Part shown: positions 15,145-22,805 of the stretch, piece after piece
Position numbering within the stretch: position 1 is the first letter of the stretch
How the letters are laid out: every line of letters starts with the position of its first letter
Origin: Streptomyces triticagri
GTDB lineage: Bacteria; Actinomycetota; Actinomycetes; Streptomycetales; Streptomycetaceae
Length of the DNA: 36,966 bases
Assembly: GCF_003429565.1 (NCBI RefSeq)
Contig: NZ_QUAK01000231.1
Location: forward strand, 1 to 36,966
Direction of reading: 5' to 3'
Program-made: the position numbers and the translations under genes
Notes under the pieces: model-generated
What the model was told of the DNA's origin: nothing
The model's input: the letters and a program-made list of their open reading frames with translations, nothing else
Databases searched by the model: none

Positions 15145-16350
15145 TCAGCAGAAGACAGACCGCAACCGCCGCAGCCCTTCCCGCAACTCATCCGGCCCTT
15201 GGGTCACGAAGCACAACCGCATCGCACGGGCATCGGGCACCCCCGCAAAGAACGGCGCCCCCGGCACATACGCGACAGACTCCGAAACGGCCCGCGCCAA
15301 CAACTCCCCCGCATCCATCCCGGAGGGAAGCCGCACCCACACGAACATCCCGCCCGACGGCCGCACCCACCGCGACCCCTCCGGCAGAGAGTCAGGCAAC
15401 CCGGCCAGAAGCACATCCCTCCGCTCCCCGTACACCGTCGCCACCCGAGCGACATGCGCATCCAGATCGCGCTCCGCGAGATACCGCGCCGCAGCCAGCT
15501 GATTGACCGTAGGCGTATGCAGATCCGCGGCCTGCTTGGCCACCGCACAGGCGCGCAACAGCGCGCCCGGCGCCCGCAGCCAGCCGAGCCGCAGCCCCGG
15601 CGCCATCACCTTCGAGAAGCTGCCGAGCAGCACCGTGCGCTCCGCCGCGCCCTCCTGCGCCGCGATCCACGGCACGCGCTCGCCCTCGAAGCGGAGCTCC
15701 CCGTACGGGTCGTCCTCGACGATCCACAGCCCGCGCCGCACCGCGACCTCGGCGACCGCCGCCCGCCGTTCCACGGGCATCGTGCGGCCGGTGGGGTTCT
15801 GGAACGTGGGCACGGTGTAGAGCAGCTTCGGGCGTTCCGCGGCGACCAGGGCGTCGAGGGCCGCAGGGTCGATCCCGTCGTCGTCGCACGGCACGGGCAC
15901 CACCCGCGCCCCGGCGAAGGCGAAGACCTGCAGCGCGGCGAGGTAACAGGGATCCTCGACGAGCACCGTGTCCCCGGGCTCGACCAGCGCCGTCGCCAGG
16001 AGCGAAAGTCCTTGCTGCGAACCGGAGGTGACGATGAGGTCGTCCGCGCCGGTGGGCAGCCCCCGGGCGGCGATCCGTCCGGCGAGCGCCTCGCGCAGCG
16101 CCGGTTCGCCCTCGGTCGTCGAGTACTGCAGGGCCCGCTCGGGCATCTCCTCGAGTACGGCACGGAAGGCGGCAGCGACGCCCTCGCTGTCGAAGAGCCC
16201 GGGCGCGGGCAACCCGCCCGCGAAGTTGATCACCTCGGGCCGTGCGGTCACGGCCAGGATGTCCCGCACCGGCGACCCGCCCACGGCCGAGGCGCGGGCG
16301 GCGAGCGGCGGCTGGTCGGCGGCGGTGCGGACGGGTTCGTGGATGGTCAC
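15145..16350 (-). CDS. PLP-dependent aminotransferase, class I/II (2-aminoadipate/MocR-like catalytic type)
   Basis: A 401-aa fold-type I aminotransferase. Seen: VINFAGGLPAPGLFD near the N-terminus, YSTTEGEPALREALAGRI, TSGSQQGLSL for phosphate binding, VPTFQNPTGRTMP with the PLP-pyridine Asn, ED-DPYGELRFEG, and SFSKVMAPGLRLGW with Schiff-base Lys247. The closest groups are LysN-type aminoadipate/branched-chain aminotransferases and the catalytic half of MocR regulators, but no GntR HTH is present. GTG 16350 has GAAGGAG upstream. The amino donor and acceptor are not determinable. The last third uses clearly more TTG, GCG and GGG codons than the first two thirds. Confidence 0.9.
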   Translation of the reverse strand: MTIHEPVRTAADQPPLAARASAVGGSPVRDILAVTARPEVINFAGGLPAPGLFDSEGVAAAFRAVLEEMPERALQYSTTEGEPALREALAGRIAARGLPTGADDLIVTSGSQQGLSLLATALVEPGDTVLVEDPCYLAALQVFAFAGARVVPVPCDDDGIDPAALDALVAAERPKLLYTVPTFQNPTGRTMPVERRAAVAEVAVRRGLWIVEDDPYGELRFEGERVPWIAAQEGAAERTVLLGSFSKVMAPGLRLGWLRAPGALLRACAVAKQAADLHTPTVNQLAAARYLAERDLDAHVARVATVYGERRDVLLAGLPDSLPEGSRWVRPSGGMFVWVRLPSGMDAGELLARAVSESVAYVPGAPFFAGVPDARAMRLCFVTQGPDELREGLRRLRSVFC

Positions 16351-16808
16351 GGCTGCGGCTCCTTCTCGGCTACGGGCGACGGACGACCGGCGTACGTGGG
16401 GAGCGGCCGACCCTGTCCGCACCCTAAGCAGCCGGACGCCCCGGCCACCCGCCCATTCCACTCGGTGGATGGTCCGGCCCGCGGCCGACCGGTGGGCGGA
16501 ACGTCCCGTACCGCTGGCGTTTTCCGGACAAACGAGGAAGGTGAAGGAGGCGTGGCCTCCGTACGACCGCGCTGCGCGGAGGCCGGCCGTCGCGCCGCGG
16601 CCACCCGCCGCTTCACCGATCCCGCACAGCAGATTCGGAACACCGTGCGCACACCTCGTGGGCACTACCGACGGTAACGACCTGTCAACTCCCTTACCAC
16701 GGCGGCTTGTTCAGTGATCGTGTCGGACCGAAATGTTTGACGTAGACACGTCACCCACTCCAGTGTCACCGGGGTCATCGCTGGCGACGCACCGGCACGT
16801 GCTGCCCG
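16351..16808. other. 458-bp intergenic region between divergent genes
   Basis: No gene is supported. It holds an inverted repeat around TCCACTCGGTGGA (16453-16472 with flanking CCA and TGG), which may be an operator for either divergent gene. The end near 16681-16760 is less GC-rich, with TTGACG at 16737, but has no good -10 at the right distance. Confidence 0.4.
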
Positions 16809-18974
16809 GTGCCCGGTTCAGGGGGAACCATCACTCAGCCAAGACCTCAGTCGAGCGCGCGCCGAACCCGGCGCGCCACGTTTCTCGCAGTCGCCGCCAC
16901 CGCGGCACTCATGGCCGGCTCGCTCGGTACGGCCCACGCGGCCGCCGGCGCCGCGCCACCCACCGGCCGGGCGGAAGCGGCCGGCACCACCGAAGTCACG
17001 TACCAGGGACACCGGTTCACCGTCCCCGCGTCCTGGGACGTCGTCGACCTGGAGAAGTCACCCGAGAGCTGCGTACGGTTCGACCGCAACGCGGTCTATC
17101 TGGGGAAGCCGGGCAATCAACGCGACTGTCCGGCCAAGGCCTTCGGCCGCACCGAATCGCTGCTGATCGAACCGGCTGCGAAATCGGCGGCGAAGTCGAC
17201 CAAGGCCGATGTCACCCGGAACAGCACGGCCCGGACGTACCGGGCCACTGCATCCGGCATCTCCGTCACAGCGGCGTACGGCGATCAACCGGCCCTGGTC
17301 CGGGACGCGTTGAAGAGCGCGGACCTGCCGGTCGACCGGGCGCGCGACGCCAAGGCCCCGGACGCCGCCGCGCCACCCGCCGCCAAGGCCGCCCTGCCCG
17401 AGGACGCGACCAGCTTCAACGGCAAGGGATTCGATCGCTGCACCGCCCCGTCCGGCGGCGACATGGACACCTGGAAGGAGGCCTCGCCGTACGGCGCGGT
17501 CGGGGTGTACATCGGCGGGATCAACGCGGGCTGCGGCGTCACCGTCGACGCGGACTGGATGCAGGCGCAGTACGACAACGGCTGGCGCTACTTCCCGATC
17601 TACGTCGGCCCGCAGGCGGACCCGAACGCGGGCAGCTGCGGCGGTGACTGCGATGTCATCGAGGACCCGGTGGCAGACGCCAAGGCCTCCGCCGAGGACG
17701 CCGCCGCCCAGGCGGCCGCACTCGGCCTGCCGAAGAACTCGGTCCTCTACTTCAACATGGAGCACTACGACCGCGGCCAGTACGGCCAGGTCGTCAAGGA
17801 CTTCCTGGCCACGTGGACCGACACCGTCCACGAGCTCGGCTACCGGTCCGGCGCGTACGGCAGCGCGTCCTCGCTCGCCACGGACCTGGTCGAGGCAGCC
17901 GGCGACGACTCGTACTCGCTGATCGACGTCATCGACTTCGCCCGCTGGGACGACGTGGAGACCACCGACGACGAGGTAATCCCGGCCGATCTGTGGGCCG
18001 ACCACCAGCGCATCAAGCAGTACCACGGCCCGACCGACGCCGAGCCGAACGAGACCTGGGGCGGAGTGACGCTCGACGTCGACCGCAATCTGCTGGACGT
18101 CGGCGAGGGCTCCACGGACCCGCCGGTGGCGAAGGACACCGTCCTCGAATACACCGGCCCCGGCACCGTCTCCAACGGATCCCCCGCCGAACTCTCCGCC
18201 ACCCTCACCGAAGAAGACGGCGGAGCACCCGTACCCGACGCCGACGTCACCCTCACCATCGGACCCGACGACGACGCCCAGGAATGCACCGGCACCACCG
18301 ACACCGAAGGCACCGCCACCTGCAGCACGGAGGATCTCGACCAGAAACTCACCGACGACGCCACCCTCCCCGTCACCGCCACCTTCGAAGGCACCGAAAC
18401 CCACAAAGCCTCCGAAACAACCGCCGACGTCAAACTCCAACACGTCACCGGCCGCGCCTACGCACTCTCCGCGGAGGTCCCGCTGCCGGTGCTCCCGGTG
18501 GGCATCGACCCGACGCCGGACACCGGTGAGGTGCGTACCGCGGGCGAGGAGACCGTCGCGCCCGAGTGCACGCAGGAGGTGAGTGCGGTCGTGATCACCG
18601 CGGCTGTGCTCTGCTCCGAGGTCGCGGCGAAGACGGGGCCGAGCAGCGTCACCGCCTCCGCGGAGCTGACCGACGCGCACATCGGTGTGCCGGGTCTGCC
18701 GGTGATCGAGGGGTCCGGGCTCACCGCGGAGTCGACCAGCAGCTGCACCGGCTCCGAGGGCAGCACCTCGCTGACCCTCACCATCGCGGGCAGCCCGGTC
18801 ACCGTGCCCGACACCCCGAACCACACCATCGATCTGGGCCTGGCCAAGATCGTCACCAATGAGCAGACGGAGACGGAGGACGGTCTCGAGGTCACCGCAC
18901 TGCATCTGACCAGCCCCGCGGGCGTCGACGTCACCCTCGGCCACGCCGAGAGCGCTGCGCTCAACTGCGCCTGA
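16809..18974 (+). CDS. Secreted DUF1906 (glycoside-hydrolase-like) protein with Ig-like and choice-of-anchor P-type domains
   Basis: A 721-aa exported multidomain protein. Seen: a signal peptide with twin-arginine-like RRTRRATFLAVAATAALMAG and cleavage after AHA (about 45), a short N-terminal domain (about 60-200), and a DUF1906 barrel (about 203-433; FDRCTAPSGGDMDTWKEA, IGGINAGCG, YFPIYVGPQ, SVLYFNMEHYD, GVTLDVDRN). This is the Rv2525c-like glycoside-hydrolase-type fold; catalysis is not proven in that family. An Ig-like domain follows (about 442-545), then GRAYALSAEVPLPVLPVGIDPTPDTGEV (about 547-721), resembling the choice-of-anchor P type. GTG 16809 lacks a ribosome site, whereas AGGGGGAACC precedes ATC at 16830 in frame. 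A cell-wall or extracellular role is inferred. Confidence 0.8.
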   Translation: MPGSGGTITQPRPQSSARRTRRATFLAVAATAALMAGSLGTAHAAAGAAPPTGRAEAAGTTEVTYQGHRFTVPASWDVVDLEKSPESCVRFDRNAVYLGKPGNQRDCPAKAFGRTESLLIEPAAKSAAKSTKADVTRNSTARTYRATASGISVTAAYGDQPALVRDALKSADLPVDRARDAKAPDAAAPPAAKAALPEDATSFNGKGFDRCTAPSGGDMDTWKEASPYGAVGVYIGGINAGCGVTVDADWMQAQYDNGWRYFPIYVGPQADPNAGSCGGDCDVIEDPVADAKASAEDAAAQAAALGLPKNSVLYFNMEHYDRGQYGQVVKDFLATWTDTVHELGYRSGAYGSASSLATDLVEAAGDDSYSLIDVIDFARWDDVETTDDEVIPADLWADHQRIKQYHGPTDAEPNETWGGVTLDVDRNLLDVGEGSTDPPVAKDTVLEYTGPGTVSNGSPAELSATLTEEDGGAPVPDADVTLTIGPDDDAQECTGTTDTEGTATCSTEDLDQKLTDDATLPVTATFEGTETHKASETTADVKLQHVTGRAYALSAEVPLPVLPVGIDPTPDTGEVRTAGEETVAPECTQEVSAVVITAAVLCSEVAAKTGPSSVTASAELTDAHIGVPGLPVIEGSGLTAESTSSCTGSEGSTSLTLTIAGSPVTVPDTPNHTIDLGLAKIVTNEQTETEDGLEVTALHLTSPAGVDVTLGHAESAALNCA

Positions 18975-18989
18975 CAGCACGGCAGATAC

Positions 18990-19035
18990 GACTGCGCCCG
19001 CCGTACCCCTTGCACGGGGTCCGGCGGGCGCGGTC
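18990..19035. terminator. Bidirectional terminator hairpin
   Basis: The stem pairs GCGCCCGCCG with CGGCGGGCGC and CCCC with GGGG around a TTGCA-type loop, with mismatches at the middle and an outer GAC/GTC extension. It lies between the convergent secreted-protein gene and hemB. Confidence 0.7.
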
Positions 19036-19052
19036 GTCGTACGAAAGGGCGG

Positions 19053-20051
19053 TCAGTCCAGCGTGCGCGCCACCTCGGTCGCCCAGTAGGTGAGGATGAG
19101 GCCCGCGCCCGCCCGCCGGATGCCCGTGAGCGCTTCCAGGATCGCCTTGTCCCGGTCGATCCAGCCCTTCTCCGCGGCCGCCTCGATCATCGCGTACTCC
19201 CCGGAGATCTGGTACGCCGCGACCGGCACGTCGACCGCCTCGGCGACCTTCGCCAGGACGTCCAGGTACGGCCCGGCCGGCTTGACCATCACCATGTCCG
19301 CGCCCTCCTGCAGGTCGAGCGCCAACTCCCGCAGGGATTCACGGGTGTTGGCCGGGTCCTGCTGGTAGGTCTTGCGGTCGCCGCGGAGTGAGGAGCCGAC
19401 CGCCTCGCGGAAGGGGCCGTAGAAGGCGGAGGAGTACTTGACGGTGTACGCGAGGATCGAGACGTCCTCGTGGCCGGTCTGGTCGAGCGCGTCCCGTACG
19501 ACGCCGATCTGGCCGTCCATCATGCCGCTGGGGCCGACCGTGTGGACGCCGGCGTCCGCCTGGACCTGGGCCATCTCGGCGTAGCGCTCGAGCGTCGCGT
19601 CGTTGTCGACCCGGCCCTCGGAGTCGAGGACTCCGCAGTGGCCGTGGTCGGTGTACTCGTCGAGACAGAGGTCCGACATGATCACCAAGTCGTCGCCGAC
19701 CTCGGCCCGTACGTCCCGGATCGCGAGCTGCAGGATGCCGTCGGGGTCCGTACCGGCCGTGCCCGTCGCGTCCTTCTTCCCGTCCTCGGGCACGCCGAAG
19801 AGCATGATCCCGGCGACCCCGGCCTCCACCGCCTCGACGGCGGCCTTCCGCAGGGTGTCCCGGGTGTGCTGGACGACGCCCGGCATCGCCTCGATCGGCA
19901 CCGGCGCGGAGATGCCCTCGCGCACGAAGGCGGGCAGGATCAGATCCGCCGGATGCAGCCGCGTCTCGGCGACCATGCGCCGCATCGCCGGGGTGGTACG
20001 CAGCCTCCTGGGCCGGGTACCGGGGAACGAACCGTAGGTCGTCAGTGCCAC
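19053..20051 (-). CDS. hemB: Delta-aminolevulinic acid dehydratase (porphobilinogen synthase)
   Basis: A 332-aa enzyme condensing two 5-aminolevulinate molecules into porphobilinogen, the second common step of haem, sirohaem and B12 synthesis. Seen: MRRMVAETRLHPADLILPAFVREG, the metal region DLCLDEYTDHGHCG with only part of the Cys set of zinc enzymes (a mixed Asp/Cys form), Schiff-base lysines in ILAYTVKYSSAFYGPFREA and DMVMVKPAGPYLD, and a C-terminal MIEAAAEKGWID. The GTG at 20051 (VALTTYGSFPG) has AGGTGAG six bases upstream. An ATG at 20075 is a possible alternative giving 340 aa. It lies downstream of the cobA/hemD gene with a 133-bp gap, so it may or may not share its transcript. Confidence 0.95.
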   Translation of the reverse strand: MALTTYGSFPGTRPRRLRTTPAMRRMVAETRLHPADLILPAFVREGISAPVPIEAMPGVVQHTRDTLRKAAVEAVEAGVAGIMLFGVPEDGKKDATGTAGTDPDGILQLAIRDVRAEVGDDLVIMSDLCLDEYTDHGHCGVLDSEGRVDNDATLERYAEMAQVQADAGVHTVGPSGMMDGQIGVVRDALDQTGHEDVSILAYTVKYSSAFYGPFREAVGSSLRGDRKTYQQDPANTRESLRELALDLQEGADMVMVKPAGPYLDVLAKVAEAVDVPVAAYQISGEYAMIEAAAEKGWIDRDKAILEALTGIRRAGAGLILTYWATEVARTLD

Positions 20052-20184
20052 TGCCGTCTCACCTCGTGCCGTCATGTACTCATCCGCGGCCCATTGTCCT
20101 CCACCGGGTGAGCTCTCCGGACACACCCGTACGAGAAACCGGCGGGCCCACAAGGGATCCCGCCGGTCACACGTGCACAGGCGC

Positions 20185-21849
20185 CTACGACGTCGTCGCC
20201 CGCCGCCGCCGCGATCCGGGCCGCCGCTCGCTCGGCCTGGTCACGGCCTCGCCGGCCTCCACGGCCGCCGCCCTGCGCTGCGCGCCGAAGTCGGCGAGGA
20301 CCTCGGCGAGGCGGTGCACGCTCGGCTCGGGTGCCATGACGTCGACCCGCAGGCCGTGTTCCTCGGCGGTCTTCGCCGTGGCCGGGCCGATACAGGCGAT
20401 GACGGTGACGTTGTGCGGCTTGCCGGCGATGCCGACCAGGTTCCGCACCGTCGAGGAGGAGGTGAAGAGCACCGCGTCGAAGCCGCCGCCCTTGATGGCC
20501 TCGCGGGTCTCGGCCGGCGGGGGCGAGGCGCGCACCGTGCGGTAGGCGGTGACGTCGTCGACCTCCCAGCCGAGCTCGATGAGCCCGGCCACCAGGGTCT
20601 CGGTGGCGATGTCGGCGCGCGGCAGGAACACCCGGTCGATCGGGTCGAAGACCGGGTCGTACGGCGGCCAGTCCTCCAGGAGCCCGGCGGCGGACTGCTC
20701 ACCGCTGGGGACCAGATCGGGCTTGACGCCGAAGGCGATCAGCGCGGCGGCGGTCTGGTCGCCGACCGCGGCGACCTTGATCCCGGCGAAGGCCCGCGCG
20801 TCGAGCCCGTACTCCTCGAACTTCTCGCGTACGGCCTTGACCGCGTTCACCGAGGTGAAGGCGATCCACTCGTAGCGCCCGGTGACCAGGCCCTTGACCG
20901 CGCGCTCCATCTGCTGGGGCGTGCGCGGGGGTTCGACGGCGATGGTCGGCACCTCGTGCGGCACCGCTCCGTAGCTGACGAGCTGGTCGGAGAGCGAGGC
21001 CGCCTGCTCCTTGGTCCGCGGTACGAGCACCTTCCAGCCGAACAGCGGCTTGGACTCGAACCAGGACAACTGGTCGCGCTGGGCGGCGGCGGAACGCTCA
21101 CCGACCACGGCTATGACCGGTCGGTGGCCCTCCGGCGAGGGCAGCACCTTGGCCTGCTTCAGGGTCTGCGCGATCGTGCCGAGGGTCGCCGTCCAGGTCC
21201 GCTGCCGGGTGGTGGTGCCGGCGATGGTGACGGTCATCGGGGTGTCCGGCTTGCGGCCGCCCGCGACCAGCTCGCCGGCGGCCGCGGCCACCGTCTCGAG
21301 CGTGGTGGAGACGACGACCGTGCCGTCGGACGCGCCGACCTCGGTCCAGCAGCGGTGCGTGGCCGTACGTGCGTCGACGAACCGCACATCGGTGCCCTGG
21401 CTGTCGCGCAGCGGCACTCCCGCATAGGCGGGCACGCCGACCGCGGTCGCGATGCCGGGCACGACCTCGAAGGTGATGCCCTCATGTGCGCACGCCAGCA
21501 TCTCCTCGGCCGCGTCCGCGTCGAGGCCCGGGTCGCCCGTGACGGCACGGACGACCCGCTTGCCGCGCCGTGCGGCCGCCATGACAAGATTGGCGGCATC
21601 CACGGGCGTTGATGACTCGTCAGCAGCGGCCTGCTGCGGCACGGCCGGAAGTTCGCCGAGGTCGGCGCCCGACCTCGTATGTGCGCGGACGACGTCGAGC
21701 ACCTCGGGCTCGGCGACCAGTACGTCCGCAGCGGCCAGTGCCTCCACGGCACGCAGCGTGAGCAGCCCCGGATCTCCGGGTCCGGCACCCAGGAAGGTGA
21801 CGTGCCCGTGCCCGGAAGCGGCGGGAAGTTTCGAGGTGGTGGGGCTCAA
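20185..21849 (-). CDS. hemD: Fused uroporphyrinogen-III C-methyltransferase / uroporphyrinogen-III synthase
   Basis: A 554-aa fusion. The N-terminal half (about 15-250) is a CobA/SUMT-like methyltransferase (GAGPGDPGLLTLRAVE at 21-36, VVPGIATAVGVPAYAGVPL, PMTVTIAGTTTRQRTWTATLG) that would use SAM to begin sirohaem or cobalamin synthesis. The GDPxxxGRGGEE region is degenerate (GDPGLDADAAEE), so its activity may be altered. The C-terminal half (about 275-530) is HemD, closing hydroxymethylbilane into uroporphyrinogen III (LVPRTKEQAASLSDQL, IAFTSVNAV, VGDQTAAAL, FLPRADIATETL, VLFTSSSTVRNL). The TTG at 21849 overlaps the hemC stop (TTGA) with GGGGGAG eight bases upstream. It is the third structural gene after rex. 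Confidence 0.93.
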   Translation of the reverse strand: MSPTTSKLPAASGHGHVTFLGAGPGDPGLLTLRAVEALAAADVLVAEPEVLDVVRAHTRSGADLGELPAVPQQAAADESSTPVDAANLVMAAARRGKRVVRAVTGDPGLDADAAEEMLACAHEGITFEVVPGIATAVGVPAYAGVPLRDSQGTDVRFVDARTATHRCWTEVGASDGTVVVSTTLETVAAAAGELVAGGRKPDTPMTVTIAGTTTRQRTWTATLGTIAQTLKQAKVLPSPEGHRPVIAVVGERSAAAQRDQLSWFESKPLFGWKVLVPRTKEQAASLSDQLVSYGAVPHEVPTIAVEPPRTPQQMERAVKGLVTGRYEWIAFTSVNAVKAVREKFEEYGLDARAFAGIKVAAVGDQTAAALIAFGVKPDLVPSGEQSAAGLLEDWPPYDPVFDPIDRVFLPRADIATETLVAGLIELGWEVDDVTAYRTVRASPPPAETREAIKGGGFDAVLFTSSSTVRNLVGIAGKPHNVTVIACIGPATAKTAEEHGLRVDVMAPEPSVHRLAEVLADFGAQRRAAAVEAGEAVTRPSERRPGSRRRRATTS

Positions 21850-22805
21850 TGTGCTCGCTCCCCCATCAGACCGGCCGCACCCTTGGCAAGCATCTCGGCC
21901 GCGAGCTCGCGGCCGAGCGCCTCCGCCCGGGACGGGGACTCGGGTACGGGACCGGTGGTGGACAGCTGCACCAGCGCCGAGCCGTCGGTCGAGCCGACGA
22001 CGCCGCGCAGGCGCATTTCCTTGACAACCTGTCGGTCGCTGAGGAGGTCGGCCAGCGCACCCACGGGTGCGGAGCAGCCGGCCTCCAGGGCGGCGAGCAG
22101 GGAACGCTCGGCGGTCACGGCGGCCCGGGTGTACGGGTCGTCGAGCTCGGCGAGGGTGGCGGCGAGCTCCGCGCTGGACGCGGCGCACTCGACCGCCAGT
22201 GCCCCCTGGCCGGGGGCGGGCAGCATGGTGTCGACCGGCAGGAAGTCGGTCGCGTCGTCGGACCTGCCGACACGGCTGAGGCCGGCCGCGGCGAGTACCA
22301 CCGCGTCCAGCTCGCCCTTGCGGACGAAGCCGATACGGGTGTCGATGTTGCCCCGGATCGGCACGGTCGTCAGGTCCAGGCCGTGACTGCGCGCATGGGC
22401 GTTGATCTGCGCCATCCGGCGCGGCGATCCGGTGCCGATGCGGGCGCCGGAGGGCAGCTCGGCGAAGGTCAGCCCGTCGCGCGCGACGAGCACGTCCCGC
22501 GGGTCCTCGCGCGGCGGTACGGCGGCAAGCGTCAGCTCGTCGGGCTGCGCGGTGGGCAGGTCCTTCAGGGAGTGCACGGCGAAGTCGATCTCGCCGGAGA
22601 CCAGGGCGTCGCGCAGCGCGCTGACGAACACACCGGTGCCGCCGATCTGTGCGAGGTGCTCGCGCGAGGTGTCGCCGTAGGTGGTGATCTCCACCAACTC
22701 GACCTCGCGGCCGGTCAGTTCCCGGACGGCCTCGGCCACCTGCCCGGACTGAGCCATGGCGAGCTTGCTGCGCCTGGTCCCAAGGCGGAGTGCTTTCTGG
22801 GTCAT
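21846..22805 (-). CDS. hemC: Porphobilinogen deaminase (hydroxymethylbilane synthase)
   Basis: A 319-aa enzyme polymerising four porphobilinogens into hydroxymethylbilane. Seen: RLGTRRSKLAMAQS (about 7-20), VHSLKDLPT with the catalytic Asp, RIGTGSPRR (about 122-130), VPIRGNIDTRI, LPAPGQGALAVE, and EAGCSAPVG with Cys244 carrying the dipyrromethane cofactor. All diagnostic residues are present. ATG 22805 overlaps the hemA stop by four bases (ATGA), and the stop overlaps the TTG of the downstream gene, so translation is coupled at both ends. Confidence 0.96.
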   Translation of the reverse strand: MTQKALRLGTRRSKLAMAQSGQVAEAVRELTGREVELVEITTYGDTSREHLAQIGGTGVFVSALRDALVSGEIDFAVHSLKDLPTAQPDELTLAAVPPREDPRDVLVARDGLTFAELPSGARIGTGSPRRMAQINAHARSHGLDLTTVPIRGNIDTRIGFVRKGELDAVVLAAAGLSRVGRSDDATDFLPVDTMLPAPGQGALAVECAASSAELAATLAELDDPYTRAAVTAERSLLAALEAGCSAPVGALADLLSDRQVVKEMRLRGVVGSTDGSALVQLSTTGPVPESPSRAEALGRELAAEMLAKGAAGLMGERAH

